Shown: positions 1 to 9,839 of the stretch, piece by piece
Layout of the letters: every line of letters starts with the position of its first letter
Numbering within the stretch: position 1 is the stretch's first letter
Assembly: GCA_001508155.1 (NCBI GenBank)
Contig: LGFI01000009.1
Coordinates: 25,966 to 89,965, forward strand
Origin: Acetothermia bacterium 64_32
GTDB lineage: Bacteria; Bipolaricaulota; Bipolaricaulia; Bipolaricaulales; Bipolaricaulaceae
DNA length: 64,000 bases
Reading direction: 5' to 3'
The notes under the pieces: generated by a model
Told to the model about the DNA's origin: nothing
The model's input: the letters and a program-made list of their open reading frames with translations, nothing else
Databases searched by the model: none
Made by a program: the position numbers and the translations under genes

Positions 1-102
1 GCTGGGAGGTGAGGCGTGCGGCGGGATGGGTGGGCACACGGGCGGAAGGGAGAAGGCTGGATATTTTAGCCCATAGAGGCGGGGTTGTCGAGGCAAGGCC
101 GG

Positions 103-1578
<1,476 letters not shown>

Positions 1579-2340
1579 TTAGTCCAGATGGGGCTTGGGG
1601 GCCAGGGCATCCTCAGGCTGGGAGGAAAGCCACTGGCAGAACTCGTTCAGTCGGGCCGCCGCGGCCCGGAGCAGGCGCTCGCCCTTCTCCCGGGTGGCGC
1701 CCCTGGGATCCCCGGTGGCGCCGCTTCGGGAGAAGTCCAGGGTGTCGAGGCCCAGGCTCACCCCATGGACCATCCTGCCCCACTTTGGCGCCCCCTCCCC
1801 GACGGCCTCGGCATAGCCCCCCTGATCCACAAGCCCCCCCTCCACGGCCAGCACCACCGAGGTCTCCACCTCCCCGGCGTGGGAACCCTCGTCCTCCGTC
1901 ATCTCGGCGATCACCTCCGGGATAGCCCGCCACCACACGTACAGGTAGGCGTAGATCCCCTCCCTCCGCAGGACCCTGGCCGCCTCCTCCAGCGCCGGGG
2001 TGTTCCCCCCGTGGCCGTTTACGAACACCAACCGGCTTAGCCCGTGGCTGGCCAGGGCGCGCGCGATGCCCACAACGTAATCCCGCAGCACCCCCGGGGG
2101 CACCCATAGCGTCCCCCAGAACTGCCGGTGGTGCTCCGATACCCCCACCGGGACGGTGGGCAGAAGCAGCCACCCCCCGGCCCGGCTTGCCCGTCGGGCG
2201 ATCTCCTGGGCAACCAGCCAATCGGTCCCCAGAGGGAGGTGAGGGCCATGCTGCTCCGTAGAGCCCACCGGAAGGAGCGCCACCTCGGCCTTGGGGATGG
2301 CTTCCTTTGCCTTCTTCCACGTCATCCTAGAAAGCTCCAT
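1579..2340 (-). CDS. Creatininase-family metal-dependent amidohydrolase
   Basis: Cytosolic metallohydrolase of the creatininase/MftE/ArfB superfamily, 253 residues. Metal-binding motifs are in the usual order: PVGSTEQHGPHLPLGTD near residue 25, VNGHGGN near 110, and EGSHAGEVETS near 150. Characterised members include creatininase, the mycofactocin peptidase MftE and the formamide hydrolase ArfB of archaeal riboflavin/F420 synthesis. Nothing around the gene (proS downstream, a divergent beta-helix gene upstream) selects among these, so the substrate is unknown. The ATG is preceded by AAGGAGGGG on the minus strand. Confidence 0.9.
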   Translation of the reverse strand: MELSRMTWKKAKEAIPKAEVALLPVGSTEQHGPHLPLGTDWLVAQEIARRASRAGGWLLLPTVPVGVSEHHRQFWGTLWVPPGVLRDYVVGIARALASHGLSRLVFVNGHGGNTPALEEAARVLRREGIYAYLYVWWRAIPEVIAEMTEDEGSHAGEVETSVVLAVEGGLVDQGGYAEAVGEGAPKWGRMVHGVSLGLDTLDFSRSGATGDPRGATREKGERLLRAAAARLNEFCQWLSSQPEDALAPKPHLD

Positions 2341-2422
2341 AACCCCTCCTTAAAACCTCCACATCCTTGCCCCACCATACCGCCAACGCTAAGCTTTAGC
2401 CAGTTATCACAAGGGGGGAAAC

Positions 2423-4288
2423 ATGGCAAGAGGTTTGCTTGTAGGGAGCATCGCCATCCTGGGGCTCGGAGTACTTATCCTGGGGGCCGAGCGGGGACCG
2501 ATCGAGATCCTGTCGGACTCCGATTTCACCCCTGAAAACGGGGTCATCGCCGGGGCCGGCACCCCAGCCGATCCCTACATCATAGCGGGCTGGGACATCC
2601 ATGTCCCCGAAGGGAGCCCCTATGGGGTGCGGATAGAGAACACGACCGCCCCGTTCGTGCTGCGGGGGGTGAAGGTGTTGGGGGCCCAGTCCCCGGAGGG
2701 GGCCGGGATCTACCTGGCCCGGGTGGAAAACGGGGCCATCGAGGACTGCTTGGTCCAAGAAAGCCATAACGGCATCCTCCTCCTTTCCTCCCAGGGGATA
2801 GCCATCCGCGACACCTACCTCTTCGTCTCCGGGCTCGGCCTTCAGGTCCAGGGGACGGCCCCGGAGCATTACCGGCACCTGATAGAGCAAACTAACCTGG
2901 TGAACGGAAAACCCATCCACTACTACTGGGGCCTGGAGGGGCAGGTGCTCACGGGGATCGAGGCCGGGAGCTTCTTCCTGGCCGGCTCAAGGGAGGTGAC
3001 GGTACAGGGGCTCCGGGTGGAAGAGGGGGATGGGGCAACAGTGGCCTTCTGCGAGGGGATCACCGCGGAGGGGGCGGACCTCTTCCAGAACCGCGGCCAC
3101 GGCCTGTACGTCCTCTCCTCCCCCCAAACCCAGCTCTTGAACTGCAGGCGGGTGGCCAACAACGCCCTCTCCGGGGCCCTTTTGTGGCTCTCCCCCCGGA
3201 GCCGGGTGGAGGGTTCGGGGTTTTATGGAAACCAGGTGGGGCTTTACATAAACGCGTCCGACCGGGTGGTGGTGGAGGGGGCTGCCTTCGGAGGCAACGC
3301 CCTGGGGCTCCTGGTGGCCGGTGCCGCCCGGGAGGTGGAGATCAGGGACTCGCTGTTTTATCAGAACAAGACGGCGGTCCAGCTGGAGTCGGCCGTCGGG
3401 GCCCTGGTGGAGCGCTGCGCGGTTCAGGATGCCGACATCGGGGTGCAGGTGGACGCCCAGTCGACCTACAGCCGGGTGCAGGACTCCACCTTCATCCAGT
3501 GCGGCTACGGCCTTGACATCCTGGGCTCGCAGGGGACCTTCGAGCGCAACCTGATCGCCTACTCGAACATCGGGATCATCTTCGAGGAGGCCTATGGGGA
3601 GGCCCATCCCACCGGCAACTCCCTGAGGCACAACCTGATCTACCGCTCCCGGGACGGGCTCTATCTGGGCCATGAGACGAAGGACACCTGGCTCCAGGAG
3701 AACCTAATCTGGGGCTGCGACCGAGCGGCCCGGGACTTCGGGGAGAACAACTGGGCCCCGGCGGGGAGGGGCAACTGGTACTCCGGCTACCGCGGCCCCG
3801 ATGCCGATGGCGATGGGATCGGGGATGAGCCGGTCCGGTTCGGCGGCGGGGGGGTGGACCCGGCCCCACTCACCTCCCGGGAATTCTATGCCCGGATCCC
3901 CGGGCTCCTGGGCACCCTCAAAAAGCGGGAGATAACTCTAGAGGACGGCGAGGGACATCGGGCGGATCTCCAGGTGCTGGTGGCTGACACCCCCCCGGCG
4001 AGGCTCCTGGGGTTCCAAGGGGTTCCCAGGGAGATCGCCCAGGGGCTTGTCATCCTGTTCGTCTGGGAGGAGGCGGGGAACTACGGGCTTTGGAACCGGG
4101 GGGTGACGGTGGACCTGGAGGTAACGTTCTTCTCCGAGGACGGTGCCTTCGCCGGGGACCTCTCCATGCCCGCCGGCTCCACCGACCGGTACGCCGCAAG
4201 GGGGCCGTTCCTCTACGCGCTGGAGACCCCGGCCGGCATGCTCTCGCAACTCGGGCTCACCCCGCCCATCTTCTTGACCCTCCCCTGA
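2423..4288 (+). CDS. Secreted beta-helix (NosD-like) protein fused to a C-terminal DUF192 domain
   Basis: Exported protein of 621 residues. Residues 1-22 (MARGLLVGSIAILGLGVLILGA) are a signal peptide. From about residue 55 to 480 it has right-handed parallel beta-helix repeats of the NosD/CASH type, with recurring N-G-I/G-L turns such as SHNGILLLSSQGIAI and NRGHGLYVLSS. From about residue 500 a DUF192-like domain follows: LQVLVADTPPARLLGFQGV, an LFVWEEAGNYGLW segment and ALETPAGM. NosD-like helices bind polysaccharides or serve as periplasmic scaffolds, while DUF192 is a small domain of uncertain role, usually found alone. No frame break separates them. The TGATG junction couples it to the HAD gene. 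The ATG at 2423 follows AAGGGGGG. Confidence 0.85.
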   Translation: MARGLLVGSIAILGLGVLILGAERGPIEILSDSDFTPENGVIAGAGTPADPYIIAGWDIHVPEGSPYGVRIENTTAPFVLRGVKVLGAQSPEGAGIYLARVENGAIEDCLVQESHNGILLLSSQGIAIRDTYLFVSGLGLQVQGTAPEHYRHLIEQTNLVNGKPIHYYWGLEGQVLTGIEAGSFFLAGSREVTVQGLRVEEGDGATVAFCEGITAEGADLFQNRGHGLYVLSSPQTQLLNCRRVANNALSGALLWLSPRSRVEGSGFYGNQVGLYINASDRVVVEGAAFGGNALGLLVAGAAREVEIRDSLFYQNKTAVQLESAVGALVERCAVQDADIGVQVDAQSTYSRVQDSTFIQCGYGLDILGSQGTFERNLIAYSNIGIIFEEAYGEAHPTGNSLRHNLIYRSRDGLYLGHETKDTWLQENLIWGCDRAARDFGENNWAPAGRGNWYSGYRGPDADGDGIGDEPVRFGGGGVDPAPLTSREFYARIPGLLGTLKKREITLEDGEGHRADLQVLVADTPPARLLGFQGVPREIAQGLVILFVWEEAGNYGLWNRGVTVDLEVTFFSEDGAFAGDLSMPAGSTDRYAARGPFLYALETPAGMLSQLGLTPPIFLTLP

Positions 4289-4944
4289 TGGCCAAGGGCA
4301 TCCGGGCCGTGTTCTTCGACCTGGACGGGACCCTTGTCCGCTACCAAGGGGTGGACTTCGAGTCCAGCTGGGGGGCACTGGGGGTGGCGGCCGGGCTGAA
4401 GGAGGAGTGGGACGCACTCCTTGCCAAGTACCTCGGGAGGCCGGAAGGCTATCCCGACTGGGTAAGCGAAAACGCCTCCCTGCTGCGCGGGGTCCCCCTG
4501 TCCCGGGTGGCCCCCAAGCTCCTTCCACCCCCTTACCCCCCAGGGGTCAGGGAGGCCATCCGAGCCCTTAAGGAAAAGGGGTTGATCCTCGGCATCGTCT
4601 CCTCCGGGGTGGGCTTGGTTGCCCAGTGGGTGAAGGAGGATCTTGGGCTGGACTTTTTCGTCGCCAATGAGCTTCTTGTGGAGGAGGGGCGCTTTACCGG
4701 CCAGGCGGTGATCAAGGTGGACCTGTGGAACAAGCTGGAGGTGACCGCCGGCCAGGCCGCCCGCTACGGCCTTGACCTCGGCCAGCTGGCCTTTGTGGGG
4801 GATCACATAAACGACGTGCCGGTGCTCGAGGCGGTGGGCTTGGGGATAGCCTACGCCCCTAAACACAGGGCGGTAAGGGAAAAAGCCAGGTTCGTGACCG
4901 AGGATTTCCGGGAGATCCCTGGGCTCATCGAGCGGGCGATTTGA
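4288..4944 (+). CDS. HAD-superfamily phosphatase, SerB-like
   Basis: Cytosolic haloacid-dehalogenase phosphohydrolase of 218 residues. HAD motif I is FFDLDGTL (residues 9-16), motif II lies in LGIVSSG, and motif IV is FVGDHINDVPVLEAVG near residue 170. The inserted cap between motifs I and II is short and helical, and GRFTGQ resembles the C1-cap phosphoserine-phosphatase-like group. The substrate cannot be told from sequence; phosphoserine or a sugar phosphate is possible. The start codon overlaps the stop of the beta-helix/DUF192 gene (TGATG), so the two are translationally coupled. It precedes the FtsZ gene by 36 bases. Confidence 0.85.
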   Translation: MAKGIRAVFFDLDGTLVRYQGVDFESSWGALGVAAGLKEEWDALLAKYLGRPEGYPDWVSENASLLRGVPLSRVAPKLLPPPYPPGVREAIRALKEKGLILGIVSSGVGLVAQWVKEDLGLDFFVANELLVEEGRFTGQAVIKVDLWNKLEVTAGQAARYGLDLGQLAFVGDHINDVPVLEAVGLGIAYAPKHRAVREKARFVTEDFREIPGLIERAI

Positions 4945-4980
4945 CGCCCGCGCCCCTCCCCGTCACAATGCACGCAAGGC

Positions 4981-6318
4981 ATGAACTCCGAGAAAATGGG
5001 CGAGGGCCTGGCGCTGAAGTGGCGGCAACTCCTGGCCGGCATCCAAGATGGGATGCTGCGGGCCTGCCTTCCCACCTCGGCGGAGAAGGTGCACTTGGAG
5101 CGGGGGGTGCTGGTGGTGGAGGTGGACTCCACCTTCAAGAAGCGTTATGCGCAGAGGAAGCTGATCAAGCTCCAGGAGCTTGCCCGCAAGCTCTTCGGGG
5201 TGGACGAGGTTCGCATCACCGAGCTCCCCTTGATCGAGGAGATGGAGCGGGAGGAGGCCCCGGCGCCGGCGGCCAACATCCTGGTGATCGGGGTGGGGGA
5301 CGGGGGGATCAACGCCCTGGAGAGGATGCGGGAGGCAGGGCTCGCCGGGGTGAGGCTGGTGGCCTGCGACACCGACAGCCAGGTTCTGTCCATCTCCCGG
5401 GCCCATGAAAGGCTCCAGCTGGGGCCGGAGGTGACCAAAGGGCGGGGGACCGGGGGGGATGTGGAGAAGGGCCGCCGGGCGGCGGAGGCAGCGGCCTGGG
5501 ACATCGAGAAGCTGATCAGCGGGGCCCACCTGGTTTTCCTCACCTGCGGCCTGGGTGGGGGCACCGGCACCGGGGCCGCCCCGGTGATCGCCCGCCTCGC
5601 CCGCCAGGCAGGGGCCCTCACCGTGGGGGTGGCCACCCTGCCATTCGAGTTCGAAGGCCCGGTGCGGATGCAAAGGGCGGAGCTGGGGCTGGCAAAGCTC
5701 AGGGAAGAGGTGGACGTAATCATCGTCATCCAAAACCAGAGGCTTATCGAAAAAGCCCGTAGCATCCCAATAGCCAGGGCGTTTGAGCTGGCGGACGAGG
5801 TGCTACGCACCGGGGTCCAGGGGATCAGCGACCTCATCACCGTCCCCGGGATCGTGAACCTGGACTTCGCCGACGTGGCGGCGGTGCTCCGGGGGGCAGG
5901 GACCGCAATGATGGGGATCGGGGAGGGGCAGGGGGAGGGCCGGGCCGTCCAAGCGGCCAAGATGGCCGCCTCCAACCCCCTGTTCGAAGGCGAATCCCTA
6001 AGAGGTGCCCGCAAGGTGCTGCTCAACATCACGGGGGGGGATGACCTCACCCTGGCGGAGGTGACCCATATCGCCGAGGTGATAAGAAAACAAATCTCGG
6101 CGAACGCCGACCTCACCTTCGGCGCCGTGGTCAGGGAGGAGCTGACCGGCAGGGTCAAGGTGACGGTGATCGCGGCGGACTTCAAGGCCGTTGCCTTCGA
6201 GGAGGAGGGGGAAATCCCCCAAGGGCCCAGTCTCCCCAAGGCCCCGCGCCGGCGGACCAAGCTCGATGAAGATCAAGTGGACGTGCCCGCCTTCTTGCGT
6301 AAAAGAAGAGAGGAGTGA
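4981..6318 (+). CDS. ftsZ: Cell-division GTPase FtsZ with an extra N-terminal KH-like domain
   Basis: Tubulin-like GTPase that forms the division ring at midcell. Residues 98 onward are FtsZ: NILVIGVGDGGINALERM, the nucleotide loop CDTDSQ, the tubulin signature GGGTGTGAAP, the T7 loop NLDFADV, and a C-terminal tail DVPAFLRKRREE that matches the conserved FtsZ peptide bound by FtsA/ZipA/SepF. Residues 1-85 are extra. Their pattern (KWRQLLAGIQD, GVLVVEVDSTFKKRY, ARKLFGVDEVRI) resembles the small domain I of DnaA or the DciA/DUF721 module. The P-loop has GVGDGG rather than the common GVGGGG, and the usual NTD appears as CDTD. No ftsA or other dcw genes are nearby. The FtsZ identity is secure; the N-domain assignment is my inference. 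Confidence 0.93.
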   Translation: MNSEKMGEGLALKWRQLLAGIQDGMLRACLPTSAEKVHLERGVLVVEVDSTFKKRYAQRKLIKLQELARKLFGVDEVRITELPLIEEMEREEAPAPAANILVIGVGDGGINALERMREAGLAGVRLVACDTDSQVLSISRAHERLQLGPEVTKGRGTGGDVEKGRRAAEAAAWDIEKLISGAHLVFLTCGLGGGTGTGAAPVIARLARQAGALTVGVATLPFEFEGPVRMQRAELGLAKLREEVDVIIVIQNQRLIEKARSIPIARAFELADEVLRTGVQGISDLITVPGIVNLDFADVAAVLRGAGTAMMGIGEGQGEGRAVQAAKMAASNPLFEGESLRGARKVLLNITGGDDLTLAEVTHIAEVIRKQISANADLTFGAVVREELTGRVKVTVIAADFKAVAFEEEGEIPQGPSLPKAPRRRTKLDEDQVDVPAFLRKRREE

Positions 6319-6322
6319 ACCC

Positions 6323-6510
6323 GTGAGACCTCCTTGGTGGCCCTGGGGGGCTGCCTTTGGGCCCAGGAACCGGAGCTGGTCCAGCCCGAGGGGCTGGCGG
6401 CAAGCGGCGCTCTCTTCTTGTGGGACAGTCTATCCCTCGATCCCAAAGGGTCCATCACCCCTTTCCGGGGGGAGCTGGAGCTAGGGGACGGATGCGGCTG
6501 TGGTGGCTGA
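6323..6510 (+). pseudogene. Possible small secreted protein gene, apparently frameshifted
   Basis: AGAGGAG at 6309-6315 is well placed for a GTG at 6323, but that frame becomes tryptophan- and proline-rich and looks non-coding. One frame over, from about 6334 to the TGA at 6508-6510, the reading looks like a signal peptide (LVALGGCLWAQ) followed by a plausible mature chain containing PEGLAASGALFLWDSL and ending DGCGCGG. Joining the good ribosome site to the good frame needs one base change between 6323 and 6340. The end overlaps the M1 peptidase start (6492), as in translational coupling. It may be a real frameshift, a sequence error, or chance. Confidence 0.3.
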
Positions 6511-7808
6511 TCATCTTTGCCCTGGGAGCCAGGGGGGCTGAGCTTCACTACGACCTTCTCCTAAAGGTGGAAGCCAACGGGTGGATTCAGGGCAGCGAGA
6601 GGGTGTCAGGGGTAGCGGAGGGGAATTGGCAAGAGGCGGTGTTCCGCCTTTACCCAGCAGCTTTGGGACAGGAGCTTCTCTTCCCGCTCCCGGGCCCGGG
6701 TTGGGATCAGGTGCATCCCACGGCGTTCGTGGTCCCCCTGGGGTGCGAAACAGGGCAGACCTTCTCGGTCTACATCGCCTTCCAGGGGCAGCTCCCTCCG
6801 CTTGAAAGGCAAGAGGGCTACGGGCTTTTTGCCAGGAGCGAGGCGGCGATGGTCCTCGCCCAGTGTTACCCCATGCTCGCCCCTTGGCAGGGGGGGTGGT
6901 TGGTGGAACCCATCTTCCCCTGGGGGGATGGGGTCGTAGCCGAGGTGGCAGACTACAGGGCGGAGGTATGGCTGCCGCCGGGCTGGAAGCTGGTGGCAAG
7001 CGGAGAGGAGTCTCCCATGGAGGCAGGGGGGTATCTGGTAGCCGGGGAAAATCTCCGGGAGCTGGGCATGGTGGCCTTGGATGGATATATAGAGTCCACG
7101 GAAACCGTGGCCGGGGTGCGGGTGCGGAGCTTCTGCCTCCCCGAGCATGCGGAGGCGGGGGAGGCCGCCCTCAAGATCACCTGTGAGGCCCTGGCACTTT
7201 ACGTCGAGCTTTTCGGCCCCTACCCTTGGGAGGAGCTTGATGTAGTCCAGGTACCCCTTTCCGGGGCAGCGGGGGTGGAGTTCCCCGGTCTTGTGCTGGC
7301 CGGGCAGGATTACTACGCTCGCTACCCCGAGGATCCCCTCTTCTTCCCCATGATCTTCGCCCATGAAGTGGCCCATCAGTGGTGGTATGCCCAGGTGGGC
7401 AGCGACCAGGTGGCCGAGCCCTGGCTGGACGAGGCCCTGGCCACCTACACCTCCGGCCTTTTCTTCGAATCTCAGGGGAGATTGACGGAGATGCTCTCAT
7501 ATTGGGAGAGTTCATACCTGCAAGGCCGGGGGCGAAACCCCCAGGCCAGGGTTTCCAGTCCCCTGTGGGACTTCCCGGACGGGGCGGGGTATGGGGGGAT
7601 AGTGTACTCGGGCGGGGCGCTTTTCCTGCACGAGCTGCGGGGCCGGATGGGGGACGAGGCCTTCTTCCGGGCGCTGCGGCGGTACCTGGCTGAATACCGG
7701 TGGAAGATCGCCCGGGATGAGGACTTCCTGCGTGTCCTGCGGGCGGAAAGCCCGCTCCCCCTTGAAAATCTGATCCTAAGCTGGCTTGGCCCAACCGACC
7801 CCCACTGA
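6492..7808 (+). CDS. Secreted M1-type (gluzincin) metallopeptidase
   Basis: Probable extracytoplasmic zinc aminopeptidase-like protein of 438 residues. MRLWWLIIFALGARGAE is a short signal peptide, so I chose ATG 6492 over the in-frame upstream start at 6357, whose extra residues are low-complexity. The zinc site is HEVAHQWWYAQ followed 18 residues after the second His by the glutamate of WLDEALATY, the classic HExxH-x18-E of M1 peptidases. The region before it is beta-rich, as in the M1 N-terminal domain. The exopeptidase GxMEN loop is represented only by a diverged GVEFPGL, so the cleavage type is uncertain. It is about half the length of a full M1 aminopeptidase, lacking the C-terminal helical domain. 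Confidence 0.87.
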   Translation: MRLWWLIIFALGARGAELHYDLLLKVEANGWIQGSERVSGVAEGNWQEAVFRLYPAALGQELLFPLPGPGWDQVHPTAFVVPLGCETGQTFSVYIAFQGQLPPLERQEGYGLFARSEAAMVLAQCYPMLAPWQGGWLVEPIFPWGDGVVAEVADYRAEVWLPPGWKLVASGEESPMEAGGYLVAGENLRELGMVALDGYIESTETVAGVRVRSFCLPEHAEAGEAALKITCEALALYVELFGPYPWEELDVVQVPLSGAAGVEFPGLVLAGQDYYARYPEDPLFFPMIFAHEVAHQWWYAQVGSDQVAEPWLDEALATYTSGLFFESQGRLTEMLSYWESSYLQGRGRNPQARVSSPLWDFPDGAGYGGIVYSGGALFLHELRGRMGDEAFFRALRRYLAEYRWKIARDEDFLRVLRAESPLPLENLILSWLGPTDPH

Positions 7809-7932
7809 ACATCGGGAGAAAGGGATGGGGCTCGTGCTGCTCTTCCAGACCAAGACGCGCTTGAGACACCTCATCCCTCCCCTTGCCCAACCATTGGGCT
7901 TTCGCGGTACACTTCCTGGCAAAGGAGGCACT

Positions 7933-8388
7933 ATGAGGAAGGCCTTGGTCTTTGCGGTGGTGGCAGTTTCGTCTCTCACCGCCTGGGCGGCCCAAGTGGA
8001 GCTCCACTACTTCTGGTCGGCTACTTGCCCGGACTGCCAGATCATGTGGGAGTTCCTAAGGGAGCTTGAGGAGCAGTACCCGGAGCTTGAGATCGTGGAC
8101 CACGAGGTCACGTTCGACCCGGAGGGTTGGCGCCTCATGGTCACGTTGGCCCGGGAGTTCGGCCTGGAGAAGGCGACCACCCCTACCGTGATCGTGGGGG
8201 ACCTGGCCATAAGCGGGATCGGCCGGGCGGTGGAGCTAAGGATCCAGGAAGAGGTAGAGCGGTGTCTTGCGGAGGGCTGCCCCTCCCCCATGGACCGCCT
8301 CCCTGAGAAGAAGGTCTCCGTCCTATCGCCCTTGGAGATCTTGATCCTTCTCGCCCTGGGGGTCCTGATCGTCCTTTGCCTTTCATAA
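7933..8388 (+). CDS. Membrane-anchored thioredoxin-like protein (CPDC)
   Basis: Predicted exported thioredoxin-fold protein of 151 residues. Residues 1-19 form a signal peptide (MRKALVFAVVAVSSLTAWA). The redox motif CPDC lies in YFWSATCPDCQ near residue 35, the cis-proline is in TTPTVIVGD near residue 92, and a C-terminal hydrophobic helix (ILILLALGVLIVLCL) should anchor it in the membrane with the active site outside. Likely role: thiol-disulfide exchange on exported proteins; no partner gene is adjacent. Start ATG 7933 has an excellent site, AAAGGAGG. The upstream 124 bases contain no gene. Confidence 0.85.
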   Translation: MRKALVFAVVAVSSLTAWAAQVELHYFWSATCPDCQIMWEFLRELEEQYPELEIVDHEVTFDPEGWRLMVTLAREFGLEKATTPTVIVGDLAISGIGRAVELRIQEEVERCLAEGCPSPMDRLPEKKVSVLSPLEILILLALGVLIVLCLS

Positions 8389-8496
8389 CCCGGTGGATTT
8401 CCTGGTAGTGCTCCCGGTGGCGCTGGGCCGGATCCGTGATCCCGCTCTTGCCCTCACCCAAAAGGCCGCGGACCGGCTCGACCGGCCTTCCCTTAT

Positions 8497-8875
8497 CTAT
8501 TCAAGGCGCAGGAGGGGGGACTCCGGGTCGTCCCGCAGCAGCTGAAATCCATGCCGGAAATAAAGCTCCCCGCGGCCGGATGGGTTTTCAGGATTCTCCC
8601 GGCGGGCGAAGGTCTCCACCGCTTTTACGCCCCGGAACCTAAGGACCTCAAGCACGGCGAATAGCAGCGCACCTCCCAGACAACGGTGGGGCAGGATGAG
8701 GGATGTAAAGACAAGCGAGCAGGACAGCGTCCCCGCTCACCGGCCCTGCTGGGCATTCCGCCGCTCCTGGGAGGAAATGCCTTTCTTCGGGCGGGTACTG
8801 GTCCCGGGCAATCCCGCGGAATAAAAGGTGGTACCAGCGCGCCTCCTCTAAAGACCAGCTGAGTTCAACGCGCCC
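8497..8875 (-). pseudogene. Degraded GNAT N-acetyltransferase gene
   Basis: The minus strand reads as a GNAT acetyltransferase C-terminus ending at the TAG of 8499-8497, with LGGALLFAVLEVLRFRG, then VETFARRENPENPSGRG and LYFRHGFQLL, typical of the acetyl-CoA-binding half. In that frame a TGA at 8739-8737 cuts it off upstream. The upstream sequence (8740-8875) continues better in another frame, with LEEARWYHLLFRGIARDQ. No start codon with a ribosome site is seen. The gene is therefore interrupted by at least one frameshift and is probably inactive. It lies just downstream of the HEPN/MNT pair on the same strand and accounts for the gap between 8389 and 8864. Confidence 0.6.
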
Positions 8876-9266
8876 GCCTTTCTGTGCCCTTAATATTTAG
8901 GCTTTTTCTTTTGAAAAGCTCAACCCCGTGTTCCAACGCCTCTTTTATGAAGGGATTGCCGGCGGCCAGCATCTTTTCGATCTCGTCTTCGGTGTAAGGG
9001 AAAACATCCACGTCGATCTTGCATCGGGAGGGCACATACCGGGGTATCCTCGACAGGAAATGTTGATCTGAACGGTCGAGGACCAAGAGGAGGTCGGCAT
9101 CGCTTCCGGGGACCGCCTCGCCGGTGGCAAGCGATCCGAACAGGATCACCGCCTCGATCTCCGGATGCTCCTCGGCCAGCTTATGCACTGCCTTCCGCAG
9201 TTCCTTGAGGGAGCGCTTGCGGTCAAACCATGTTATCTTCACAGAATCCGATGATCTTTTCAGCAT
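8865..9266 (-). CDS. MNT-type minimal nucleotidyltransferase (HEPN partner)
   Basis: Small nucleotidyltransferase-fold protein of about 133 residues. The Pol-beta-type motif is clear: GSLATGEAVPGSDADLLLV (GSxxxGxxxxxSDxDL) near residue 45, with the third acidic residue in KIDVDVF near 85. Such proteins pair with HEPN proteins in toxin-antitoxin modules, where the MNT partner can AMPylate and neutralise the HEPN RNase. Here it lies directly downstream of, and overlaps, a HEPN gene. ATG 9266 overlaps the HEPN 3' end by 44 bases; GTG 9242 is an alternative start. No strong ribosome site exists for either, consistent with coupling. Confidence 0.87.
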   Translation of the reverse strand: MLKRSSDSVKITWFDRKRSLKELRKAVHKLAEEHPEIEAVILFGSLATGEAVPGSDADLLLVLDRSDQHFLSRIPRYVPSRCKIDVDVFPYTEDEIEKMLAAGNPFIKEALEHGVELFKRKSLNIKGTERRAR

Positions 9267-9612
9267 GGGAAATCGCTCGCCTTGCCTCCTCCTCGCTGTA
9301 GTATTCAAACGGGGCCCCCTCAGCGTAGGAGTTTGGGTACCTGGTGGGGATGTAGTGCTTGTCGAGTTCCCTGGCGGCTGCCTCAAGCTCCCGGCCGGGG
9401 GAAAGCCGGGGGGGGAGCCTTTCCAAAAGCCCGCGCACCGAATGGCCCCGGGCCTCCCCTCCCAGGCTTTGATACAGGGCTTTAAGGGCCTTCTCCGCTG
9501 CCTGCTGGGCCGCGAAACATGCCCACTCGTAGTCCCCCAGCTCAAGGGAACGCCTGGCGTGGTCGAGGTCACGCTTTGCCTGCCTCAGCCAATCCAATTT
9601 CCGGTTCAGCAT
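9223..9612 (-). CDS. HEPN-domain protein (putative toxin of a HEPN/MNT pair)
   Basis: All-helical HEPN-domain protein of 129 residues. Typical family signs are LDWLRQAKRDLDHARRSLE at the start, ACFAAQQAAEKALKAL near residue 32, and DKHYIPTRYPNSY followed by the C-terminal helix EEEARRAISHAEKIIGF. HEPN domains in this setting are usually RNases or RNA-binding toxins. The canonical RX4-6H catalytic motif is not obvious, so RNase activity is uncertain. ATG 9612 was chosen because the in-frame sequence upstream is not protein-like. The next gene on the strand is the MNT partner, overlapping by 44 bases. Confidence 0.88.
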   Translation of the reverse strand: MLNRKLDWLRQAKRDLDHARRSLELGDYEWACFAAQQAAEKALKALYQSLGGEARGHSVRGLLERLPPRLSPGRELEAAARELDKHYIPTRYPNSYAEGAPFEYYSEEEARRAISHAEKIIGFCEDNMV

Positions 9613-9839
9613 CTTTGCCAAATCGAGTATACCCCAAGCGCCAAGACTAAAGATCCACCTGGTAGCAGTTACCCGTGTGGTGTTTTCCGCCCCCCGCACC
9701 CGCAGGCAAAGCCCCCGGTCTCTCCCCAATCTCCTCTGCAGACCTCGGTCAAAGGCCACCGCCCGCTCCAGGTCCGCTTCACGTCCCAAACCCTCCTGAT
9801 CATCTCCTCTCACCTCCCCCAGCATGATATAGTGACGCC

